Shown piece after piece: positions 1-7,150 of a stretch of 15,662 bases of DNA (position 1 is its first letter; each line of letters begins with the position of its first letter). A program made the position numbers and the translations under genes. Where the stretch lies: assembly GCA_050248595.1 (NCBI GenBank), contig JBFWSB010000059.1, forward strand, positions 1 to 15,662, given 5' to 3'. Under the pieces are notes generated by a model that saw only the letters and a program-made list of their open reading frames with translations, searched no databases and was not told where the DNA came from. The DNA comes from JAGWAZ01 sp050248595. Lineage in GTDB: Bacteria; Bacteroidota; Ignavibacteria; OLB7.

Positions 1-728
1 CCGACCCACTTCCCAATACTGTAAACTTGCTTAGTAGCAACTTGCACCCATGTTTCTCCCTTATCGGTCGAGCGATATAAGTTCCCATCGCTAACTCCAA
101 AAAATATCTCGTCGACTATGCCTATATATCCCCAATAATAACCGGGACGCGAGAAGCTTTGTACATATTTCCAAGTACGCCCTGTATCTTTCGAGACATA
201 AACAACGTTGGACGCTCTCTGAAGATAGAACTCTCCACCAGAAGTTTTCTCGATATTCCAAAACTGCGAGAAAGGCCCCGTACCTGTACGATATGTCTTC
301 CCTCCATCGAAGGAAAAAGAGATTGCTCTGTCTTTCCACCAAACAAGCGTGGAGTCATCAAAAACTTTCAGCGAGTATGAGTTAATAGGAACATCATTCA
401 CTTGTTCCCATTGCAAAGAAGTTCGATCAGAAACCAGAAGCCCCTGCGAATCGGGAATGAAAATTTTAGATTCTGTCTGGAACAGTCGGGCAGAAATTAG
501 GATGGTATCGACTCTCTCCCAGTAAGTGATACCCAGCTCAACATTATACTTCTCGCTGTATATCCCGTGTGGAGTCGCAATAACTGCTCGACCATGATTG
601 TCAAAAGCCATGCTACTGACACTGACACCCCACATGCCATTGCCGACTTCTTCCCAGTCGAATTGCGAATAAAGTGTTGACGGAGCAATGCAAAGTAAAA
701 GGAGATAAAGGAGAATTTGGATCTTCAT
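1..728 (-). CDS. Secreted protein with BNR/Asp-box repeats, 3' end cut off by the window edge
   Basis: The reading frame opens with ATG at 728 and stays open to the left edge (242 codons visible), so the C-terminus is missing. Residues 1-21 form a signal peptide (KIQ, hydrophobic LLYLLLLCIAP, then Ser-Gln-Phe after the likely cleavage site). Three Asp-box motifs of the S-x-D-x-G-x-T-W type are visible: SFDGGKTY (139-146), SKDTGRTW (179-186) and STDKGETW (220-227). In known families these mark beta-propeller blades of sialidase-like or photosystem-stability-factor-like proteins, and Bacteroidota export many of them, often with a T9SS tail that would lie outside this window. No catalytic sialidase residues can be judged from this part. 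A good Bacteroidota-type promoter lies just upstream. Substrate and role are unknown; export and propeller fold are the supported claims. Confidence 0.85.
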   Translation of the reverse strand, partial: MKIQILLYLLLLCIAPSTLYSQFDWEEVGNGMWGVSVSSMAFDNHGRAVIATPHGIYSEKYNVELGITYWERVDTILISARLFQTESKIFIPDSQGLLVSDRTSLQWEQVNDVPINSYSLKVFDDSTLVWWKDRAISFSFDGGKTYRTGTGPFSQFWNIEKTSGGEFYLQRASNVVYVSKDTGRTWKYVQSFSRPGYYWGYIGIVDEIFFGVSDGNLYRSTDKGETWVQVATKQVYSIGKWV

Positions 729-763
729 AAGTATAGTAAGTGTTTGGGTAGATCCTGAAGAGT

Positions 764-793
764 CAAAAGTAAAAAAAACGACTTTAAAGACAA
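764..793 (-). promoter_or_regulatory. Bacteroidota-type promoter (-33 TTG / -7 TAnnTTTG) for the BNR-repeat gene
   Basis: Read on the minus strand there is TTG (791-793), a 19-base spacer, then TACTTTTG (764-771), an exact fit to the Bacteroidota primary-sigma consensus TTG-N19-TAnnTTTG. It lies in the 83-bp gap between the phosphotransferase stop (812) and the ATG at 728 and would give a leader of about 30 nt. Inferred from consensus only. Confidence 0.7.
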
Positions 794-811
794 CTATCAG
801 CTTGCTCACCC

Positions 812-1717
812 CTATTCCATAACCCGCCGCAAGGCACGCTCTCCAATGATAGCGTGTGCTGGATGATCGTTCATTCCAGTCTCCAGCATCACAACGCCGA
901 ATGAGATTGCCCACCCCTTGGCTCGTGCGATAGTCTGTTCAGAAAGTTGGGGATTGTAGTGACGGAGGACATCCTTACGCGTTCGGAAGTCGGCGAAGAG
1001 CATCCAGATAGCGGCGAGGTCGGTGGCTGGATCTCCCGATGCCATATCCCCCCAATCAATCACGCCAGTAATTGCACCTCGCTCTACCAGAATATTTCTC
1101 GGGTGAAGATCACCGTGAATCCACGTGGAGGGAATATCAATCTCCGCACGCAACGCATCGTTCCAGATATTTCGTACATCCGATGTTATCAGATTTGTCT
1201 TCTCAGAAAGCCGCTCCATCCTCTCTTCTACAATCACAGCACGATCGTTCAAGGGAACACCCCGCACAGGATTTCGTGGAGCACCGGAAGGTGGAGGTTG
1301 GTGGAGCGCACGCAAGAAGTTGGCGAAACGCTCTGCTGCCAACGTATCAGGTTCGCTCAGGTCGGCTGTCTCTCCCCGGAGCCAAGGAAGAATACTCCAC
1401 TTCCACGGGTAGTGTTCGTTAGGCTCTCCAACGCGGAGTGGCACTGGTACGGGAAGTGGTAGTTGGTCGGCAATCAATGGCAGCCAACGCTGCTCGTGCT
1501 CAATAAGTGTTGCGGCAACAGCGCGTCGGGGGAGACGTACCGTAAAATCGTTCCCGAGTCGGAACATCACGTTGTCCCACCCTTGGTCGACGATCTGCAA
1601 CGGGAGATCCGCAAGGTCGGGGTGCTGACGTGAGAGGAGTGATCGCACAAGCTCGTAGCTAATCTCGACTTCAGCTGGAGGAGTGCTGAGACTGTCTGAT
1701 TGAATTTGCGTATTCAT
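812..1717 (-). CDS. Aminoglycoside phosphotransferase (APH)-family kinase
   Basis: 301 residues, the normal length for a single-domain APH/choline-kinase-fold phosphotransferase. The catalytic loop HGDLHPRN (201-208) contains the expected Asp203 and Asn208, and DWGD (221-224) supplies the metal-binding Asp of the DFG-equivalent. The N-lobe segment GWDNVMFRLG...VRLPRR (46-65) is typical of the APH subfamily in which Arg occupies the usual Lys region. The family transfers phosphate from ATP to small hydroxylated substrates such as aminoglycosides, macrolides, homoserine or sugars. Nothing here identifies the substrate, so antibiotic resistance should not be assumed. It is the last gene of a four-gene co-directional run; its ATG lies 21 bp after the MOSC gene stop. 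The start at 1717 has no clear Shine-Dalgarno sequence. Confidence 0.88.
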   Translation of the reverse strand: MNTQIQSDSLSTPPAEVEISYELVRSLLSRQHPDLADLPLQIVDQGWDNVMFRLGNDFTVRLPRRAVAATLIEHEQRWLPLIADQLPLPVPVPLRVGEPNEHYPWKWSILPWLRGETADLSEPDTLAAERFANFLRALHQPPPSGAPRNPVRGVPLNDRAVIVEERMERLSEKTNLITSDVRNIWNDALRAEIDIPSTWIHGDLHPRNILVERGAITGVIDWGDMASGDPATDLAAIWMLFADFRTRKDVLRHYNPQLSEQTIARAKGWAISFGVVMLETGMNDHPAHAIIGERALRRVME

Positions 1718-1738
1718 AGTTCAGTGGTGTAAAACTCA

Positions 1739-2299
1739 TCAGACCCGCTCAAGAGGTTTGTACGGAGAGGGTGGAAGCTCAGCACGAATCAGATCACCAA
1801 AACGAACCTCTCCTCCAGCCCGAACAATCCCCATGATTCCAGCTTTGCGGATCACGTTCCCATCCTTATCCCGGTCGAGCACTGCGGCCATCAGACCTTC
1901 ACGAAAGGTGTCGAGCTGCGCGCAAGGGTTTCGCAGACCCGTTACCTGAACCACTGCGCTCGCCCCAATGTAGAGCAGCGTGTTTAGCGGAAGATCGAGC
2001 AGTGCAATCCCACGCGTTGTGATGTTCTCTCCAATATCTCCCGGCAGAATATCGAAACCTCTTTCTCGCAGCTCATCGAAGAGTTCAGAGTGAATCAAGT
2101 GTACCTGACGGAGGTTCGGTTGACTCGGATCACGCGCTACTCGCGACCGATGTTTGACAGTTTCGCCCATGTGTGCATCCCCTTCCACTCCCAGTCCAGA
2201 TAGTAGAGTGATACTCTCCTGATTCTTCTTACTGAAGGTATGTTCTCCGCCTCTGCTAACGGCAACGACAGTTCCTTTGATAGGTTCAAGCAGGTTCAT
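1739..2299 (-). CDS. MOSC-domain protein
   Basis: 186 residues covering essentially one MOSC domain. Recognisable signatures are GVEGDAHMG (37-45), the segment PGDIGENITTRGI (86-98) and the conserved cysteine in RNPCAQLD (Cys126), which in this superfamily carries sulfur or contacts the molybdenum cofactor. Stand-alone MOSC proteins of this size resemble the YiiM-type group linked to detoxification of N-hydroxylated compounds or to sulfur/metal handling. No iron-sulfur or reductase domain is fused and no molybdopterin synthesis gene is near, so the specific reaction is not known. It starts 9 bp after the transporter stop and is probably translated from the same message as the Nramp-like, lipoprotein and APH genes. 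Confidence 0.88.
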   Translation of the reverse strand: MNLLEPIKGTVVAVSRGGEHTFSKKNQESITLLSGLGVEGDAHMGETVKHRSRVARDPSQPNLRQVHLIHSELFDELRERGFDILPGDIGENITTRGIALLDLPLNTLLYIGASAVVQVTGLRNPCAQLDTFREGLMAAVLDRDKDGNVIRKAGIMGIVRAGGEVRFGDLIRAELPPSPYKPLERV

Positions 2300-2308
2300 C
2301 TGGCAAGT

Positions 2309-3541
2309 TTACGGTAGTAGTTCCACAATTTGTCTTCCCCCGATGTAGAGGAAGAGAACAAGCGTGACAATCAGAATCGCGTTGAGGAAGAAGGTGTTGC
2401 GAAAACGAGAGCCAACCCAGTCGGTTCGGTTGTTCATCAGAAGGAGCGTTAGGGCGAGGAGTGGCATGAAGAGTGCTCCGAGTACTGCGTAGGCAATCTG
2501 GACTTGCTTCACTGAAAACCAGAGGAGCAGAGTAGGGACAACAGCAATGGCAATCAGGTAGAGACGATATGGTTTTGTTGTCGTCAGATCATCTGGCACG
2601 GCTTTGTTCTTCGCGTAGAGGAAGTCAGCGAAAAGGTAGGGGGCACTCTGCCAGACACCGAGCAGGCTGGAGAAGACAGCCCCCCAGAAGCCAATCAAGA
2701 AGAGATATTTCCCGACTGGGCCGAGCACCTGCCCAAGTTGTGCGGCAAGGAGCAGACCGACCTTTGCTCCCTGACTTTCCAGCTTGATGTGTGAGCCGAT
2801 CAGAATCATAGCAATTCCGAAGAGAGCCGTGGCAACGTATGCAACGCCCAGATCGAGTCGACTTGCCTTCAACCCTTCCCAGCCAGTTCGTTTCCTCGCA
2901 CGAATCCAGTAACCATAGGAGAGGAGTGTTACTGTTCCGCCGACGCCCCCCATCACGCCGAGCACAAGGGGGAGTGAACCGCTTGGAAGGCTTGGAACCA
3001 GGAGTCCCGACATCACACTACCCCAATCGTGCGGCAGGAGAGCTGCGGTCAAGAGAACCCCAACGAACATCGCCGCAATGCAGATCATCATAATCTTCTC
3101 GAAGAACTTGAAGCCACCAATCCAGACGATGGCAAGTCCAATTAAGGAGTGGAGGATACCCCAGATAACGCGCGATGTGTCGTGATCTCCTAAACTGAGA
3201 AGTCCATCACCGGCAACTCCGCAGGCACTAATTAAAGCTCCCCCAACCATCAAAGACCAGAAGAGGAAGTAGATCAAGAATATCCACCGGATCCATCCCC
3301 CCAGTCGGCTTGTCCACCCTTCGAGCAAAGTGGTTTCGGTTCCCATTTGCCAGCGGGCAATGCCTTCATTCAACCCCCACTTGAAGAGAGCACCAACCAC
3401 CACTGTCCAGAGGAGGAGAACACCTGTTTGCGCTCCGGCAAAACTTGCAGTTAGTAGGTCACCAGCCCCTACACCAGTTGCAGCCACCAGAATGCCAGGT
3501 GTTAGGCGAGCGAGCAAGGATTGTTGTTGATCTTGAGGCAT
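2309..3541 (-). CDS. Divergent Nramp-family (PF01566-type) membrane transporter
   Basis: About 410 residues with roughly eleven hydrophobic segments, matching the Nramp fold in length and pattern. ATG at 3541 is preferred over the TTG one codon upstream. Canonical Nramp carriers coordinate the metal with DPGN in TM1 and MPH in TM6. Aligning the flanking TPGILVAAT...AGAQTG region, the TM1 motif here reads GAGD (about residues 25-28), so the usual Asp is Gly and the usual Asn is Asp. The TM6 region GVMGGVGGTVTLLSYGYW (about 195-212) has no Met-Pro-His. It therefore belongs to a divergent group whose substrate need not be Mn2+ or Fe2+. It starts 13 bp after the upstream lipoprotein stop and ends 9 bp before the MOSC gene. 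The fold is well supported; transport activity and substrate are inference. Confidence 0.85.
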   Translation of the reverse strand: MPQDQQQSLLARLTPGILVAATGVGAGDLLTASFAGAQTGVLLLWTVVVGALFKWGLNEGIARWQMGTETTLLEGWTSRLGGWIRWIFLIYFLFWSLMVGGALISACGVAGDGLLSLGDHDTSRVIWGILHSLIGLAIVWIGGFKFFEKIMMICIAAMFVGVLLTAALLPHDWGSVMSGLLVPSLPSGSLPLVLGVMGGVGGTVTLLSYGYWIRARKRTGWEGLKASRLDLGVAYVATALFGIAMILIGSHIKLESQGAKVGLLLAAQLGQVLGPVGKYLFLIGFWGAVFSSLLGVWQSAPYLFADFLYAKNKAVPDDLTTTKPYRLYLIAIAVVPTLLLWFSVKQVQIAYAVLGALFMPLLALTLLLMNNRTDWVGSRFRNTFFLNAILIVTLVLFLYIGGRQIVELLP

Positions 3542-3554
3542 CAAGTTCTCTCTG

Positions 3555-4115
3555 CTACCTGATATATAACTCTAATGTGTAGTGCGCTACACCATCCCGA
3601 CGTGCCTCAGCTCGGGGCATCAGGATAGTAAACTTATAGTCGCCATCGTGGGGGAGATCAGTAAAGACTGTACTGGAACCTTCCATGCTCCCATCAAAAA
3701 TCCGGGTATTGGTCTCGACATGATCAACCACGAAAAAGGCGAAACGGTTATCGCTATTCAGCGTCGCCTCCAACTGCTGTCCTTCGGCTGCGCCGACAAG
3801 ATATTCCTTCACATCATATCCAGTAATCGTCCCCTTCAACTCTGTCCCTGTCGTTCCCTTCTTAAAACGTACCAGTACTGGCTTTTCCTCACCGGCACTA
3901 CTCGCCTTCTCCTCTTCATTCTCCGCTGTAGCGGCGGAAGCCTTCTCTCCCTTCTCTTCAGCAATGGTAGGAGCTACGGTTTCTTTCTTCTGGCTATTCT
4001 CAGTTGTTGGTTTCTCCTCTGGATCAGAACGTCTGTCACCCTGTTCTGAGCAGGACATCAGAAGGAGTGTTCCACTCAGGAAGAGTGTGAGAAGTCTACT
4101 CCAGTTACTCTGCAT
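3555..4115 (-). CDS. Lipoprotein with a PliG-like (g-type lysozyme inhibitor) domain
   Basis: 186 residues from ATG at 4115. A start 24 codons further upstream is possible but would begin inside a strong hairpin and place charged residues before the signal sequence. Residues 1-21 are a lipoprotein signal ending in LLLMS-Cys22. A Glu/Lys/Ala-rich low-complexity linker follows (about 23-78). The C-terminal domain (80-186) has VRFKKGTTGTELKGTITGYD, EYLVGAAEGQQL, LPHDGDY and the PRAEARR...YTLEL end. This succession matches what I recall of the periplasmic inhibitor of g-type lysozyme (PliG/YcgK) and its many unnamed relatives: V-x-F-x-KG, GYD, a-x-x-GQ, G-x-Y and R-x-x-AR. The family assignment is by pattern and not by search. 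It is the first gene of the run continuing into the Nramp-like transporter. It could equally be a generic pre-peptidase-like beta domain. Confidence 0.7.
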   Translation of the reverse strand: MQSNWSRLLTLFLSGTLLLMSCSEQGDRRSDPEEKPTTENSQKKETVAPTIAEEKGEKASAATAENEEEKASSAGEEKPVLVRFKKGTTGTELKGTITGYDVKEYLVGAAEGQQLEATLNSDNRFAFFVVDHVETNTRIFDGSMEGSSTVFTDLPHDGDYKFTILMPRAEARRDGVAHYTLELYIR

Positions 4116-4151
4116 AATTTTTTTGCGTTGATATGAACGTTGTATAAAAGC

Positions 4152-4194
4152 CGACCCGATACAGAGGTGATTTTTGTCACTCCGCATCGGGTCG
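4152..4194 (-). terminator. Hairpin after the 4218-4607 gene, probable terminator or attenuator
   Basis: Perfect 9-bp outer arms, CGACCCGAT (4152-4160) and ATCGGGTCG (4186-4194), enclose a second imperfect stem GAGGTGA/TCACTCC with a short T-rich loop. On the minus strand the hairpin is followed by GGCTTTTAT, a short U-run. It sits 23 bp after the stop of the 4218-4607 gene and 36 bp before the lipoprotein ATG. It could end the first gene's transcript or attenuate read-through into the four-gene run. Confidence 0.55.
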
Positions 4195-4217
4195 TAAAGG
4201 TACGTCGTACGGTCCTC

Positions 4218-4607
4218 TTAGGAGGCCGTCATGTCCGGAATATTGACAATCATTCCACCCTGAGCAAAGGTAAGGCTAACTGAACCGATTGCGTCGACAA
4301 CAACTTCCACAGACCCTTGCCCTTCATAGCGGAAGTAGGCATCGATTCCCCGATACCGTATCAGTCCTCCCCAGGTAGCCTCTGTCCAAGGTATCGCTGG
4401 GTTGGTAAACTCTGCGAGCTTCTTATCTCCGAGATCGAGGAAGTTAATCAACCCCATACCGGGCACTTCTACGTAGACAGTTCCCCATCCCGTATACGAT
4501 TGCGTTCCACCATTTGGTGGGATTGGATCAGGAGGAATTGGACGAACTCCAGATCCGCCTGGGATAAGTGCCAAGTGATAGTTGTTCGTGATTTTCACGT
4601 CGTACAT
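4218..4607 (-). CDS. Unrecognised small beta-rich protein
   Basis: 129 residues from ATG at 4607. This start is chosen over one at 4655 because GGAGG lies four bases upstream of it, the best Shine-Dalgarno match on this part of the strand. There is no signal peptide, no membrane segment and no cysteine. After a short start (MYDVKITNNYHLALIPGG) comes a proline-rich spacer (PIPPDPIPP). A glycine-rich body of alternating hydrophobic and polar residues follows (GWGTVYVEVPGMG, AYFRYEGQGSVEVVVDAIGSVSLTF), strongly suggesting a compact beta-sandwich or barrel. I do not recognise the family. It is co-directional with the downstream lipoprotein/transporter run but separated from it by a hairpin. A 450-bp gene-free stretch precedes it. 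Confidence 0.7.
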   Translation of the reverse strand: MYDVKITNNYHLALIPGGSGVRPIPPDPIPPNGGTQSYTGWGTVYVEVPGMGLINFLDLGDKKLAEFTNPAIPWTEATWGGLIRYRGIDAYFRYEGQGSVEVVVDAIGSVSLTFAQGGMIVNIPDMTAS

Positions 4608-5064
4608 GAGGCCTCCGTTAAATGAACGTGTAGGAAAATGGGAGCTATCTCCCACGTTAATGTTGAGGTCTATTTTTTTTCCGTTGTGATCTTTCCTGAT
4701 TACAATCTATGGTGAATAGACTCCGACCTGTATTGACCTTCCCGGCATACCCAACTCTAACTGTCATCTTCTATACTGATGGCATCCTTAATGTTGGTCT
4801 CTCTATTGTGGTACTGTAATGAAGAGAAGGTATGGAAAACAAGAGAAAGTATCGACAGGGAATGGTCTGTCAGCCCCTACGTGGCAAGAAATCCAGTTAT
4901 TAGCAGCACCAGAACGTAGATATGTTGTAGATATGTTCTTTTTGAGAGGATAGTAACAAGGGCAAAAAATATAGCATAGGATTCAGAAGAAGCGGCACCT
5001 ACGTTGCTTATATTGCAAGCAACCATCAATCTCATTATTTCACTCAACATAATTCCAATTACCG
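4608..5064. other. 457-bp divergent intergenic region with small repeats
   Basis: No convincing gene. It should hold the promoters of the two divergent genes, but no exact TAnnTTTG element was seen; TATATTGC at 5009-5016 (plus) is a weak candidate. On the minus strand, near the 4607 gene, GGGAG/CTCCC (4640-4644 with 4649-4653) nests within AACGTG/CACGTT (4625-4630 with 4653-4658), a possible 5'-leader fold. An 11-bp unit GTAGATATGTT is repeated in perfect tandem at 4916-4937. Confidence 0.5.
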
Positions 5065-6375
5065 ATGAAAACTCTACTGGTAACACTGGTCTTCTTCTCA
5101 GCCATCTCTCTCTCGGCTCAGAACAACAATTCTTCATATGGAAATGCCCTATTGCAAATGAGCAAAAGCTCGTTTACTCAAACTGTCAATGGGCAGTGTG
5201 CAACCTTCACACTATCGAATCCCGGAAATGCACCATTAGTGATTGAAGCTCTTACTTGGAGTGCAAATGCAGGGTATGAGTTTTCTCCCTCTCTCTCCCT
5301 TCCGTTGACTATAGCTCCGGGTGAGCAAGTAAATTTTGAAGTGTGCAACACAACTGCTGAAATCGAGCTTCCTCTCGATACGCTTCAGGTAACATCAAAC
5401 AGTCGCCGATCTATTGCGTGGGGCATCCTCGCCGACGTTAGCCGAAGCATGGTTCTCGACAGCATCCCCTGTGAAGCAAGCAAAGCCCCCAGATTGGAAG
5501 CGGAACGGCTTCTCCTTAAAACATTCATCGACAGCGTTATGCTCTACGCTCCCGAGTTTAACATCGTGGATCGAACTGGTATGATCGAATATAGTAGTGA
5601 ACGACCTTCCCCAGGTAGTCCGATAGTGCCAATCTTGAAGACAAGCCACACATTTGTTTCTCTTGACAATACTGTAAGGCAGGATATGCAGAGGGCTGTT
5701 CAGTCTATTCAACCATATGGAGGAACGTGGACCGGTGCAGGGTTGTTTGCGATTATCGACTCGCTACGGCGTAGCCCACTCCCCTGGCGAAGCGTTCTCT
5801 TAACCACCGACGGAACCACCGACGATAATACATCGAACCTGTATCCTGTCAGTGCGATTATTCAACGTGCTCAGGATGCCAACGTGCGAATCTATGCAGT
5901 CAACATAGCCTCTGCCTCTCTTGAGGCTGAGAAGTATTTAGATTCACTTGCAAATGGCACCGGTGGGAAAGTCTTCATGGCAAATAGCTGTGAGGATATC
6001 GACCTTATCCTTCCAGAGCTGGTGAGAGAAGTCTCAGCTTCAAATACGCACCAAGAACCCTTCCCTCAAGGGACAACATTATCAGTTCGCGATGATAGAA
6101 GAGAGAACGCTTCCCTTTCACTTTTGAATGTCTACAACACTTCTTCCCGAGATGAAGTCACTGTAGAGCTTAACGTAAACAGTGCATGCAATCTTTCTCT
6201 GTCGCTGTATGATATGAATGGAAAAGTTGTGGGTGAAAGGGATCACTATTCACTTCAAAGTGTTGGGAAGACAACGTTGACTATGTCTCTCGACAATACC
6301 TCGACTGGTACATACCTTCTTGTAGTAGAGACCGATAAGGGCGAACTTCAGAGTGCGAAGATTGTGATCGAGTAA
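5065..6375 (+). CDS. Exported VWA-domain protein with T9SS C-terminal sorting domain
   Basis: 436 residues. Residues 1-19 are a signal peptide (ending LSAQ). About 40-112 look like an ASH/HYDIN-type beta-sandwich (CATFTLSNPGNAPLVIEAL, LTIAPGEQVNFEVCN). A von Willebrand A domain covers about 113-325. Its metal-ion-dependent adhesion site is intact: Asp-x-Ser-x-Ser in ADVSRS (124-128), a Thr in GGTWTGAG (221 or 223) and Asp249 in LLTTDG. The last 60 residues (NLSLSLYDMNGKVV ... GTYLLVVETDKGELQSAKIVIE) have the shape of a type A T9SS sorting domain, so the protein should cross the outer membrane and be released or anchored to the cell surface. Ligand binding or adhesion is inferred from the domain. 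It ends just before a strong palindromic terminator and faces the LprI-like gene. Confidence 0.88.
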   Translation: MKTLLVTLVFFSAISLSAQNNNSSYGNALLQMSKSSFTQTVNGQCATFTLSNPGNAPLVIEALTWSANAGYEFSPSLSLPLTIAPGEQVNFEVCNTTAEIELPLDTLQVTSNSRRSIAWGILADVSRSMVLDSIPCEASKAPRLEAERLLLKTFIDSVMLYAPEFNIVDRTGMIEYSSERPSPGSPIVPILKTSHTFVSLDNTVRQDMQRAVQSIQPYGGTWTGAGLFAIIDSLRRSPLPWRSVLLTTDGTTDDNTSNLYPVSAIIQRAQDANVRIYAVNIASASLEAEKYLDSLANGTGGKVFMANSCEDIDLILPELVREVSASNTHQEPFPQGTTLSVRDDRRENASLSLLNVYNTSSRDEVTVELNVNSACNLSLSLYDMNGKVVGERDHYSLQSVGKTTLTMSLDNTSTGTYLLVVETDKGELQSAKIVIE

Positions 6376-6431
6376 ATCTCTTTGCTCGCACTATCAAATA
6401 CTATGTGATCTTTACAGGATTACGTCATAAC

Positions 6432-6475
6432 AAAAACATGAAGGGACATGGCGCGCCATGTCCCTTCATGTTTTT
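6432..6475. terminator. Perfect 44-bp palindrome, bidirectional terminator between convergent genes
   Basis: The two 22-base arms are exact reverse complements with no unpaired centre (GGCGCGCC at 6450-6457). Arms begin with five A and end with five T (six T at 6471-6476), so a transcript from either side forms a GC-rich hairpin followed by a U-run. It lies 56 bp after the VWA gene stop and 25 bp from the reconstructed end of the opposing LprI-like gene. Confidence 0.9.
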
Positions 6476-6500
6476 TGATCTGAACGCCCCTTCACCAACC

Positions 6501-6990
6501 TCACTCCATTGACTTAAACTTTGCACTTCCCGTACAAATATCTCCCTCTTCTATTCCCTCTGTCCAGCCACGTAGTTGTTCAATTCGTTGACGTGTTAAG
6601 ATGCTCTTCACGGTTGATATGCACGTACCTTTCCCTTACAGGGAAACGGGATGTAAGGTGAGCTTCACGAAACTTAAGCCACCCTTCTTGCGCTTCAGCC
6701 ATTGCGTTGATGAAAGCAGTGTCGTGAGCATACTCGGTCTGAATCTGTTGAATCATCCGATTCATCTCTTCCTCTACTTTGATCGTCTCTGCCAACTTCA
6801 TCAAGTTCATATCCGTTTGACTCAGGTGAAGTGTGTCAATCCTTTGAAGGAGCCGTTCAGGAGATTGGTCTGGCTGTATGATTGGAATCGTTCGGAGCGT
6901 GTCGTGATCTTCCACTTTTGAAGAAGATTTGCAGCCCAGCAGAACGGAGAGGAATAAGAAAATGAGCACGCGATTGTGGTGAAATTTCAT
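6501..6990 (-). pseudogene. LprI/DUF1311-like lipoprotein gene, apparently frameshifted
   Basis: The intact frame from ATG 6990 runs 136 codons to TGA at 6580. It has a lipoprotein signal (IFLFLSVLLG-Cys20) and a DUF1311 core: DTAFINAMAEAQEGWLKFREAHLTSRFP (about 90-117). After residue 117 the sequence stops looking like the family. In the frame one base on, the region after TAA at 6636-6638 encodes 44 residues with TCISTVKSILTRQRIEQL and GWTEGIEEGDICTGS, ending in TGA at 6501. This is the usual ending of Bacteroidota DUF1311 proteins, including two cysteines missing from the intact frame. A +1 shift near 6620-6640 (a G/A-run, GGGAAAGG on the minus strand) would restore one product of roughly 160 residues. 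LprI-type proteins are reported lysozyme inhibitors; here this is inference. It may be a real lesion, a base-call error or, less likely, recoding. Confidence 0.75.
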
Positions 6991-7036
6991 GGTACTGTTG
7001 AGGTTAAGAGGATAGGTTTTGCTTGGATTGACCAGG

Positions 7037-7044
7037 CAAACATA
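7037..7044 (-). promoter_or_regulatory. Possible -7 element for the LprI-like gene
   Basis: TATGTTTG on the minus strand fits TAnnTTTG and lies 46 bp upstream of the ATG at 6990. No TTG is found at the expected -33 distance, so support is partial. Confidence 0.35.
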
Positions 7045-7150
7045 ATCAGTTCACTATAATTCTTTCTCTGCTCTTTGGGTGAAAAGAGTTCTGTATGTTG
7101 AAGTAGAGGTGTGCACTTAAATATGAGACGATCTACTTTATTAGAGAACC

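Noticed and set aside
947..1462. 171-codon plus-strand frame antisense to the APH gene
   Set aside because: Lies entirely inside a gene with clear catalytic motifs on the other strand; no recognisable protein features.
812..1717. Calling the APH-family gene an antibiotic-resistance determinant
   Set aside because: The fold is clear, but substrate-specific residues cannot be judged and the operon context does not suggest resistance.
3582..4049. 155-codon plus-strand frame antisense to the lipoprotein gene
   Set aside because: Composition is that of the complement of a Glu/Lys-rich linker; no domain or start signal.
4916..4937. Perfect tandem copy of an 11-bp unit as a possible operator
   Set aside because: Direct, not inverted, about 130 bp from the nearest start codon and only two units; a chance duplication is as likely.
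4877..5137. 86-codon minus-strand open frame overlapping the start of the VWA gene
   Set aside because: It overlaps the signal peptide region of a well-supported gene in antisense, has no ribosome binding site and no family resemblance.
7028..7060. TTGACC and TATAAT resembling a sigma70 promoter for the cupin gene
   Set aside because: The spacer is 21 bases, too long for a normal sigma70 site, and the lineage appears to use TAnnTTTG elements.
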